Source: an uncultured Pseudomonadota bacterium (GTDB lineage Bacteria > Lernaellota > Lernaellaia > Lernaellales > Lernaellaceae). From it: a DNA stretch of 18,379 nucleotides. The notes below the pieces were generated by a model. It made no database searches and was not told the DNA's origin. It was given only the letters and a program-made list of their open reading frames with translations. The first letter of the stretch is position 1. Each line of letters starts with the position of its first letter. This document shows positions 6,917-13,998 of this stretch, piece after piece. The stretch spans positions 1 to 18,379 of the forward strand of contig CALBTQ010000480.1 in assembly GCA_937967875.1 (NCBI GenBank), given 5' to 3'. Made by a program: the position numbers and the translations under genes.

Positions 6917-7428
6917 CAGTGCGGCGAACTCAGCCGCCAGTGGATCGTTTCCTCGTCGCGGCCGACGCGCTCGAAACCGAGCCGGTCGAACAGGTGTTGT
7001 GAAATATCGTTGTCGTGATCGGTGCGCGCGACGATGATCTGCGCGCGGCGGGTGAAGGCCCAGTCGATCAGCGCCGCGACCGCTTCGCGCGCATACCCCT
7101 GTCGCCGCTGCGCCGGCGCGATCTGCAAACCGATCTCCACTCGCTCGTTCTCGTCGGGCGGACCGAAAAAGCCGATGTCGCCGACGAAGACGCGGTCGGC
7201 GCGGCGTAAAATCAGCCACACGCCCCAGCCGTGCATTTCCGGGAAGCGCCGCATCGTTTCGCGTGCGCCGTCCATCAACGAAAGCAACTCGGGCGACGGC
7301 CAGTCGGCGGGCACGGCGTCGAATTGCCGCAGCGCCGCGGCGCGATCCTTCGCCAGCAGGGCGATCCACGCGGCGGTGGTCGGCATCAGCATCAGGCGTT
7401 GGGTAAACACCGCGTGCTTTTCGTCCAT
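6913..7428 (-). CDS. GNAT family N-acetyltransferase (RimJ/RimL-like)
   Basis: This 171-residue protein has the layout of RimJ/RimL-type acetyltransferases. It opens with TQRLMLMPTT; a central strand VGDIGFFGPP precedes VEIGLQIAP, then the acetyl-CoA pyrophosphate loop QRRQGYA (107-113) and the C-terminal NDISQHLFDRLGFERVGR signature. It transfers acetyl from acetyl-CoA to an amine on a protein or small molecule; the target is unknown. The ATG at 7428 is set by a perfect AGGAGG (7433-7438) four bases upstream. That site overlaps the TAG stop of the EamA transporter gene, so the two are translationally coupled in one operon. A longer open frame continues upstream to 8421 but is only a shadow of the transporter gene. 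Confidence 0.92.
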   Translation of the reverse strand: MDEKHAVFTQRLMLMPTTAAWIALLAKDRAAALRQFDAVPADWPSPELLSLMDGARETMRRFPEMHGWGVWLILRRADRVFVGDIGFFGPPDENERVEIGLQIAPAQRRQGYAREAVAALIDWAFTRRAQIIVARTDHDNDISQHLFDRLGFERVGRDEETIHWRLSSPHC

Positions 7429-7432
7429 GGCG

Positions 7433-7438
7433 CCTCCT
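7433..7438 (-). promoter_or_regulatory. Strong ribosome binding site overlapping upstream stop
   Basis: AGGAGG on the minus strand shares two bases with the TAG (7439-7437) of the transporter gene and sits 4 bases before the GNAT start. Ribosomes ending the first gene can directly start the second. It decides the GNAT start over upstream in-frame codons. Confidence 0.85.
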
Positions 7439-8342
7439 ATCCGACTAGCTGTTCGGGCACCTCGCGTGGCGACCGGCGCGGGCGGACGACGGCCAGCGCC
7501 ACGCCGCACAATATCACGCCCGTGCCCAGCAATTGCACCGGCGTGGGTTGCTCGTTCACCCAGAGCCGAGCGATGGCGATCCCCACCGCCGGCTGCGTGA
7601 AAATGGTGACGGTCACTTTCGCCGCCAGGGCCTCGCGCAGGGCGATGAACCAGAAGGTGTATCCCACCACCGTGCACAATAGCGCGAGGTACAGCGTCAG
7701 CACCAGCCAGTCGGAGCCGGACAGGCCCGCCGCACGCGGCCACCAGCCCAGCAAGGTGAGCGCGACGGCGTTGACCGCGCAGGCGCAGGCGAGGGCGACG
7801 GCGATCACCTTGAACGGCGAATGGCGGCGCAGCAGTTCCTTGCCGACCACCGAGTACAGCGATTCGAAAAACACGGCGACGACGATCAGCGCCGGGCCGG
7901 CCGGGTTGATCGCGCCGCGCTCGTGCCAGAATTCGGAGAGGATCAGTACCCCGGCAAAGGCCGTGAGCAACGCTGCGATCGTCCGTCGGTCGATTTTTTC
8001 CCGCAAGTAAAAGTACGCGCCCAGCGACACCAGCAGCGGTTCGGTCGAGGCCAGCACCGCCGCGTCGGCCGCGCGCGAAACGCTCACCCCGGCGTACATC
8101 AGAAACGGGCAGGCGGTGAAGGTGGCCACTCCGACGATTGCCGTGCGCAGCAGGTCGCCCGCCGACATGCGCAGCCCCGTTCGCCAATAGGCGACCGTCA
8201 GCAGCGGCGCCAGCGCGATCAGGTAGCGCAGCGAGGTGATCAGGAAAAACGGACCGTGGCTCATCAGGTCCTTGGTCGCGGCGTAGGAGCCGCCCCAAAC
8301 GACGTTCATCGCCAGCATCAGCAACAAGGTGGATCGTTTCAT
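7437..8342 (-). CDS. EamA/DMT-superfamily transporter
   Basis: This 301-residue inner-membrane protein has about ten hydrophobic helices in two EamA repeats. The N-terminal NVVWGGSYAATKDLM and LRYLIALAPLL are typical of the first repeat. The second half repeats the pattern with TVVGYTFWFIALREALAAKVTVTIFTQPAVGIAIA. Drug/metabolite transporters of this kind usually export amino acids, nucleosides or other small metabolites; the substrate is not predictable. I chose the ATG at 8342, which places the first helix at once. In-frame ATGs near 8390 and 8404 would add a non-homologous N-terminus, and none has a good ribosome site. It is co-transcribed with the GNAT gene (8-base gap), which suggests export and acetylation of related compounds, an inference only. 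Confidence 0.92.
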   Translation of the reverse strand: MKRSTLLLMLAMNVVWGGSYAATKDLMSHGPFFLITSLRYLIALAPLLTVAYWRTGLRMSAGDLLRTAIVGVATFTACPFLMYAGVSVSRAADAAVLASTEPLLVSLGAYFYLREKIDRRTIAALLTAFAGVLILSEFWHERGAINPAGPALIVVAVFFESLYSVVGKELLRRHSPFKVIAVALACACAVNAVALTLLGWWPRAAGLSGSDWLVLTLYLALLCTVVGYTFWFIALREALAAKVTVTIFTQPAVGIAIARLWVNEQPTPVQLLGTGVILCGVALAVVRPRRSPREVPEQLVG

Positions 8343-8484
8343 CGCCGCGCAGCGTAGCACAAGCCGGCGGCAAAGTATTGCGGCTTGCATCGTCGATGGA
8401 TTCATGAAATAATCTATACACATATCGCAGCCGACGGCCGGACGGACGGCGTTGCGGTGCATAATATTATTCGAGATGGTATCA

Positions 8485-9057
8485 ATGAAATGCGCGCTGT
8501 GCAAAACCAAAGAGTGTTACGAGGGAAAGAACTGTTTCGCCGACGGCCCCGATCTCCGGCAGCCGTTGTCCGACGAGGATCGTCGCCTGAGCCGCGCCGC
8601 CGCCGAGGTCGAGGCCGAAGGGTACCTGCGTTGGACGCGGCTGGAGGAAATCATCGAGTTCGCCAAGCGCCTGGATGTTCGCCGGGTGGGCTTGGCCTTT
8701 TGCATCGGCTTTGCCGACGAGGCGCGCCTGGTGCATGAAATCCTCGCCGATCATTTCGAAGTGCATTCGGTGTGCTGCAAGGCCGGCGGCGTGAAAAAGG
8801 ATGGCCTGGGCTATCCGCACGTGCGCCCCGAACGCGACGAGGTCGCCTGCCATCCGCTGGCGCAGGCGCGGCTGCTGGCGCGTGAAAACACGCAAATGAA
8901 TATTATTCTTGGCTTGTGCGTGGGACATGATATGCTTTTTACCCGGCATTCGCAGGCCCCGGTGACGACCCTGGCGGTGAAGGATCGCGTGCTGGCGCAC
9001 AATCCGCTGGGCGTGCTTTATTCCGGGTATCAACGCCGGGCCCGGTTCGATCGCTAA
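8485..9057 (+). CDS. DUF1847 family probable metal-binding protein
   Basis: This protein of about 190 residues matches the DUF1847 layout as I know it. An N-terminal cysteine cluster (C..C....C.....C in KCALCKTKECYEGKNC) is followed by an alpha/beta region with VGLAFCIGFADEA and SVCCKAGGVKK. The conserved C-terminal block is NIILGLCVGHDMLF, then APVTTLAVKDRVLAHNPLGVLY. The family's function is not established; the conserved cysteines and histidine suggest metal or Fe-S binding in the cytoplasm. ATG 8485 is preferred to 8476 because a GAG/GG stretch lies just upstream and family members begin close to the first cysteine. The 142-base gap to the divergent transporter gene has AT-rich text around 8401-8420 that could hold promoters, but I see no clear pair. 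Confidence 0.9.
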   Translation: MKCALCKTKECYEGKNCFADGPDLRQPLSDEDRRLSRAAAEVEAEGYLRWTRLEEIIEFAKRLDVRRVGLAFCIGFADEARLVHEILADHFEVHSVCCKAGGVKKDGLGYPHVRPERDEVACHPLAQARLLARENTQMNIILGLCVGHDMLFTRHSQAPVTTLAVKDRVLAHNPLGVLYSGYQRRARFDR

Positions 9058-9080
9058 GCTGTATTTTCGTGGGGGGAGCC

Positions 9081-10706
9081 ATGAAAAGGAAGCTGTTAAA
9101 AATAATTTTTGCCCTGGCGGCGGCCGTCGCGTTGCTGGCAACCGGCGCATCCGCCGACACGGTCGTTTACTACGACAAACCCGGCGCCAGCGGCGAGGGC
9201 GTCTTGCTGGCCAACATGATGATGCACCTGGCCGGGCATTTCGATCCGCAGGTCGTCGTCGCCGACGTGGGCGCTTATCGGCCGGGCGATCTGCAACAAT
9301 ACCGGCATGCGATTTACGTGGGCGTGCTTAACAACACGCTGCCTTGTGCGTTTTTGCAGGATGTCGCGTCCGGCGTGCGGCCCGTGCTGTGGATCGCCGG
9401 GAACATCGAGCAGACCAACCTGTACAATCCGGGCGGTTCCGTCTTTGGATATTACATCGATAATTACGTGCTCGGTCTGGGTTTCAACCGCATCGACTAC
9501 CGCGAGCGACGCCTGGAGCGGCGCGGCGATCCGGGCTTTTTCCGCGCGAAGGTGACCGGCGCTCCGACCGTGTGGGCGACGCTTTCGCCGGCGAACGATC
9601 CGCAAACGACCAACCCGTACATCATCTGCGGCGCGTCGCTGTGCTACGTGGCCGATCAGCCATTGTATTATTCGGTCGACGACGGACGCTATCTGGCGCT
9701 GATCGATTTTCTGCACGAGTTTTACCAAAGCGGCGTCGCGGAAAAGCGCTACGCGTTGATCCGCTTGGAGGACCTCGCGCCCAAAGTTACGCCCATCGAC
9801 GAGCTGTACGCCCTGGCCGATCGGCTGGCCGCCCTGGGCATTCCCTTCTCGTTCGGCGTGGTGCCGATCTTCGTCGATCCGGAGGGTATCTACTTTCCGC
9901 CCGGCTCGGAATTTCACTTTGACGACGACCCGGAGTTCGTCGCGGCGATCAATTACCTGCTCGCCTCGGGCGGCACGATGATCATGCACGGGGTGACCCA
10001 TCAGCACGACATGGGCATCTCGCGCGTGGATTGGGAGTTTGTCGAGGGCCTCAACAACCAGCCGCTGCCCTACGACAGCGAGCAGTGGGTGCGCGACAAA
10101 ATCGAGTACGGTCTGGCCGAGTTCGCCGCGCAGGGCTGGTCGCCGGTCATTTGGGAAACGCCGCACTACGCCGCCTCGCACGGCGACTATGCGGTGATCG
10201 CTGATTATTTTCCCTTGTATTATGAGCAGCCGCTGGTCTTCCCGCTGCCGCCGGACGCCGCGCCGGTGTTTGCGCAGCAGCTTTATCCCCAGTCGCAGAC
10301 GACGCCCTACTACACGCCCGCCGGTCCCTTCGGCATGGGCGTGATTCCCGAAACGCTGGGCTACCTCGATCCGGCCGTGCCGTATCTGACGCCCCCGGCG
10401 CTGCTCGGGCGCGCCGACACCCTGAGCGTGGTGCGCGACGGCGTGGCGTCGTTTTTCGCGCACGTCGGCCTGGTTTCCTCCGAATCGATTTTCACCGTCA
10501 TCACCGGCTTGCAGGAACGCGGCTACGAGTTCGTCAGCGTGCAGGATCTGATCGGGCCGCTCCCCGACGATGATGACGATACGGTCGATGATGACGACGA
10601 TGTGACCGACGACGACGATAAAAACGATCCCCACCTGCTCGGCGACGACGATGACGCCGCCGATGACGATGACGATGATGACGACGATGACGGCTGCGGG
10701 TGCTGA
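9081..10706 (+). CDS. Exported DUF2334 (polysaccharide deacetylase-like) protein with tail ending GCGC
   Basis: This 541-residue protein starts at ATG 9081 behind GGGGGGAG. Residues 1-25 are a Sec signal peptide (KRKLLK, hydrophobic core, ASA|D). Residues 30-215 form a domain that looks flavodoxin- or glycosyltransferase-like but is not recognised. From 224 the DUF2334 signature begins: YALIRLEDLAP (Glu230, Asp231), IPFSFGVVPIF, MHGVTHQHD (His303, His307) and WETPHYAAS (His362). DUF2334 is related to the polysaccharide deacetylase / NodB fold and these Asp and His residues are its expected metal ligands, so it may remove N-acetyl groups from an extracellular polymer. Residues 496-541 are an irregular Asp-rich tail ending DDDDDDGCGC at the stop codon. 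It follows the DUF1847 gene by 23 bases. Confidence 0.9.
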   Translation: MKRKLLKIIFALAAAVALLATGASADTVVYYDKPGASGEGVLLANMMMHLAGHFDPQVVVADVGAYRPGDLQQYRHAIYVGVLNNTLPCAFLQDVASGVRPVLWIAGNIEQTNLYNPGGSVFGYYIDNYVLGLGFNRIDYRERRLERRGDPGFFRAKVTGAPTVWATLSPANDPQTTNPYIICGASLCYVADQPLYYSVDDGRYLALIDFLHEFYQSGVAEKRYALIRLEDLAPKVTPIDELYALADRLAALGIPFSFGVVPIFVDPEGIYFPPGSEFHFDDDPEFVAAINYLLASGGTMIMHGVTHQHDMGISRVDWEFVEGLNNQPLPYDSEQWVRDKIEYGLAEFAAQGWSPVIWETPHYAASHGDYAVIADYFPLYYEQPLVFPLPPDAAPVFAQQLYPQSQTTPYYTPAGPFGMGVIPETLGYLDPAVPYLTPPALLGRADTLSVVRDGVASFFAHVGLVSSESIFTVITGLQERGYEFVSVQDLIGPLPDDDDDTVDDDDDVTDDDDKNDPHLLGDDDDAADDDDDDDDDDGCGC

Positions 10707-10762
10707 TAAAAAATAGTTTTTGCTGGCGATAGAATCTATATTCCACAATAATCGCTTATCAT

Positions 10763-10793
10763 TTGACTTCAATGTTCCGATCAAAAAAATACT
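10763..10793 (+). promoter_or_regulatory. Weak candidate promoter upstream of the large exported protein
   Basis: TTGACT (10763-10768, 5 of 6) is followed after 19 bases by AATACT (10788-10793, 4 of 6). The spacing is long. A start site near 10800 would lie only a few bases before the ATG at 10804 discussed under the next gene. The 10707-10895 gap otherwise holds AT-rich sequence and the unannotated signal-peptide codons of that gene. Confidence 0.25.
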
Positions 10794-10895
10794 ACACATC
10801 GATATGGATTCCCCATATTAAAGCCGGAGCGGAAAAGGCGTGCTTTTTTTATTTTTGCGGCGATCGTCTGTTTATTTATTTTCCCCGCCAATGCA

Positions 10896-13800
10896 ATGGC
10901 TATCACGGTCAAAGGTGAGGTAATGCACGCCGCCAATTGGACGGCGGTCAGCGGCCAGACGAATGTTTATAAGTACGAAAATTTCGATTTTCCCATCGAC
11001 GAGGATTCCTCCGATTACGTGCAGGTGTATCGAAACGGCGTCGAACAACTGATGGGCGATTACGCGGTTGACGGCTATCCGGATGCCGATTTGCCCGTCG
11101 TCATTGATGCGCCGGAAAATCAATGGGCCGCTTGGCGCGTGTATGTCTACTCGGAAAACAATCCGGCTTCGACCACGGCCTTGTATTATACCGCCGATTA
11201 TTATTGGAACGGCGAGGTGCTGCGCGAGGAATTGGACGGCACATGGAACAGCACGACTTTAACCGCCTTACTGGAACATCCGTGCAATAGTTTGCCGCAA
11301 GTAGCTGTTTACGAACGTGATACTTCAGGCAATTATTATCAATGTGGTGTTTCCGGTGGAACAATTTGTTCAGCGTCTGCAACTTACGACAACGCCAACG
11401 AAAATATTACTACAATAACCGTTTCCAACGGCAATTCTTCCTATGATTATTACGCCACATATACTTTTGACGGTTTAGGTAAAAGCATTCATCAAGCGAC
11501 GTCAGGTCAAGACAGCGAGGATTATTGGCCCGATTATCCGATTACGCACTTGGGGCCGAAAACCGATCCCACGCCAAGCGATTCACATCGGCTTATTGTT
11601 TCTTATTCAGCGCTTGGGGAATCCTTTATTCCGCTCGATCGCTGTGCATCGGATGAAGTCAGCGGTACGAGCAACAATTGTCTCGTGGGCAAATGGAGCA
11701 CTATGTATCAATCCGGTGCTACCGCAAAAGCAGCGGTTTTAAACGTCGGCAGCGGCAAAGGAGCCAAGCAAACCTCTACAACAAATGACTATGCAGAGCG
11801 CTCATGGTATTTACATTTTCGAGATACCGGCTACTACCGTGTTATTTATTTCACGGATATGGATACCAACGTTTTGCCCCTTGCGTTAGGTCGCGGCGAC
11901 GATATTGCTGCTTTGGGATTGGATCGTTACGTTGTGTACTATCCGAACTTAGCCTGCGAGGATTACCTAAGCGAAACTTACGATAAAACGACATGCAAAA
12001 CCGCCATTGAAGGCACGAATACATGCAGTGACTTGGGTGTGCCGAAATGTCTTTCAGTCGAACTGGATCCGGAAGATTGGGTGCAATCGATGTACTCTCG
12101 CTACTTCCAATACATTGAGGATGAAATTTATGTTTCAGTGGGCAATCCGCTTCAAAATCAAATTATCGATGCCGTATATGCCACGCGCAACGGAGTGGAG
12201 ATGATCGAGAAGTCCACCATCTCCGAATTCACCTCGGCGTATGAAGTCGTTTTTGCTTGTATAGACGGCTGCGGCACCACCAATCCTCGAAAATGGCGTG
12301 TTTATATCGACAACGGTGTGGATAATCCGGGAGAACTGGTCAATACCATGCACGCCTACAATCCATGGAGTTTGGATGCAACATCTAATGGACCTGATTG
12401 GCTCGACACGGCTATCGGTGATGAAGTAACCGAGGATATCTTCACAGTCTTATATAACCTGGGGTTTGAATCCACGGCGGTTTCGGTGGGCTCAGCGGAA
12501 ATTATTTATGACTATAATTTAAATAATTACCGAGATACGATTGAAGACACGCTTTTTGGAGATCAACCGACGGTCTTGGAAGGTTTCTTCGGGGCGATGG
12601 AAAGTCAGGGAGATATCGGCGTTTATTTGCACCATACCTTATTTGCGTATTGGGATATTTCCAAGTTAGGTTTATTATATGATCTTGATGGGACTGCTGA
12701 AGAAATCCGTGAAGATTTTTGGATCGAAGATAACGTTTGGGATGGAACCATTTACTATGGAATTCTCGGTCATTTTGATTGGATGCTTGATATTGTTGAC
12801 GAAGGAAATTCCAACCACGCCGCGTTGCAGAAACCACTTCTTGGTTTGGAATTAGATTTCGAATCGACAATTACAGATGACACTAATCTTGGCGATCTGT
12901 TCTTCGAACCATTTTATAGTTTTGATACAACATTATTGGAAGCCATTGAGCAAAGAGGCTTTGAATTACGCAAAGAAATATCCACAGAATATCCTTGGAT
13001 TTCCGTTCTTTGCTACTTCAATGAAGAAATGTTTATCAATCCGGCCGTGCAAGCGTTTATTCACGGTCTGACGACTTATAGCGACGAAACATATGACTAT
13101 CCAGTTGCCGGAGGGATTCATATCTTTACCAGTTCATCCTATCATGTGCCCTATTCCACAACTCGTTCTGCCTGGGAAGAGCAAATGGTGCCGGTCGGCA
13201 AAGGCTCTCAGGAAGTATTGTTGCTTACCGAGGCGATCGACGATGATCCGCAAAGCCAGTCGGATTGGGATCTGACCGGCGGCATGGAATGGGGATCCTC
13301 ATTAATTACCTGGTGGGATATTAGTTATGATTACATCGAAGAAAATATTGATTGGAATTATACCACCACGTATGATCAATACAAACAAAATTGGTTGGCC
13401 TACACATTCGACAATCATGAAACCGACTTCATCGATTATCTCGAAACACAGATGGTTCCTTATTGCGACCGCCATCTTGTATTTCCCTTGATGAATTATG
13501 ATCTCTTGTGGCTTTATCCGAAGGGACTTTCAGACAGAGGGGCTGATCAAAATAGTTGTTCATCGAACAATTGGATCGATTGCGACGGCGACATCTGGCC
13601 TTGGACGGTTGGTTCACATTCATTGCACACGATGGATGAAGATGGTTTTTATCAGGTGAAACATTGGAACGGTTCGGCGGATTGCCCTTGCCAAGGATAT
13701 TCAGGTGTGGAAACGGACTGGGGCAGTTCTCCAAGTGTGGATTGGCGAAGACTGGCCCTGCGTGGACGTTGGGGGGTGGAACCGTTGGAAACAACGCCAC

Positions 13801-13973
13801 AACCTAATTGTGGTGGTGATGACGATTTATATGATTCCGAGGACTTCTATTGTGGTGACGAATCAAACGAACCGCCAACGGCTGACTCCATGAACGAGGC
13901 CGATTTGTATCTGTTACACGAAATCTACTGCTGGACGCGCGGCATTGCGAACAACGACGCGGAGTGTTTTTAA
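10896..13973 (+). CDS. Large exported protein of unknown family (5' start unresolved)
   Basis: From the first ATG (10896) the product is 1025 residues, but the same frame is open back to 10767 and encodes a good signal peptide just upstream: a basic segment (KPERKRR), a hydrophobic core and a PANA cleavage site ending at 10895. No ATG, GTG or TTG exists in that extension, so the true start is a rare codon or is hidden by a one-base error. I recognise no family. The protein is acidic, rich in Tyr, Trp and Asp, with many Cys, fitting an exported disulfide-bonded protein. A module with RNGVE then WRVY occurs twice (46-83 and 431-470). The middle (about 560-900) has patterns like GVYLHHTLFAYWD and LGLELDFES that could be a barrel hydrolase, unproven. 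There is no poly-Asp tail. The FG-GAP gene follows after 25 bases. Confidence 0.85.
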   Translation: MAITVKGEVMHAANWTAVSGQTNVYKYENFDFPIDEDSSDYVQVYRNGVEQLMGDYAVDGYPDADLPVVIDAPENQWAAWRVYVYSENNPASTTALYYTADYYWNGEVLREELDGTWNSTTLTALLEHPCNSLPQVAVYERDTSGNYYQCGVSGGTICSASATYDNANENITTITVSNGNSSYDYYATYTFDGLGKSIHQATSGQDSEDYWPDYPITHLGPKTDPTPSDSHRLIVSYSALGESFIPLDRCASDEVSGTSNNCLVGKWSTMYQSGATAKAAVLNVGSGKGAKQTSTTNDYAERSWYLHFRDTGYYRVIYFTDMDTNVLPLALGRGDDIAALGLDRYVVYYPNLACEDYLSETYDKTTCKTAIEGTNTCSDLGVPKCLSVELDPEDWVQSMYSRYFQYIEDEIYVSVGNPLQNQIIDAVYATRNGVEMIEKSTISEFTSAYEVVFACIDGCGTTNPRKWRVYIDNGVDNPGELVNTMHAYNPWSLDATSNGPDWLDTAIGDEVTEDIFTVLYNLGFESTAVSVGSAEIIYDYNLNNYRDTIEDTLFGDQPTVLEGFFGAMESQGDIGVYLHHTLFAYWDISKLGLLYDLDGTAEEIREDFWIEDNVWDGTIYYGILGHFDWMLDIVDEGNSNHAALQKPLLGLELDFESTITDDTNLGDLFFEPFYSFDTTLLEAIEQRGFELRKEISTEYPWISVLCYFNEEMFINPAVQAFIHGLTTYSDETYDYPVAGGIHIFTSSSYHVPYSTTRSAWEEQMVPVGKGSQEVLLLTEAIDDDPQSQSDWDLTGGMEWGSSLITWWDISYDYIEENIDWNYTTTYDQYKQNWLAYTFDNHETDFIDYLETQMVPYCDRHLVFPLMNYDLLWLYPKGLSDRGADQNSCSSNNWIDCDGDIWPWTVGSHSLHTMDEDGFYQVKHWNGSADCPCQGYSGVETDWGSSPSVDWRRLALRGRWGVEPLETTPQPNCGGDDDLYDSEDFYCGDESNEPPTADSMNEADLYLLHEIYCWTRGIANNDAECF

Positions 13974-13998
13974 TGGGAATAGCAATTGGCGGTAGGAA

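Noticed and set aside
6913..8421. 502-codon minus-strand frame that would extend the GNAT protein
   Set aside because: Its first two thirds are an out-of-frame reading of the EamA gene; the AGGAGG at 7433-7438 and family length place the GNAT start at 7428.
10707..10760. AAAAAATAGTTTTTGC stretch as a terminator after the DUF2334 gene
   Set aside because: There is only a weak A/T inverted repeat with no GC stem, too poor to call.
9096..10799. 567-codon open frame on the minus strand, longer than the sense gene
   Set aside because: It mirrors the DUF2334 gene in GC-rich DNA; its product has no domain or signal logic, while the sense frame has a ribosome site, signal peptide and family motifs.
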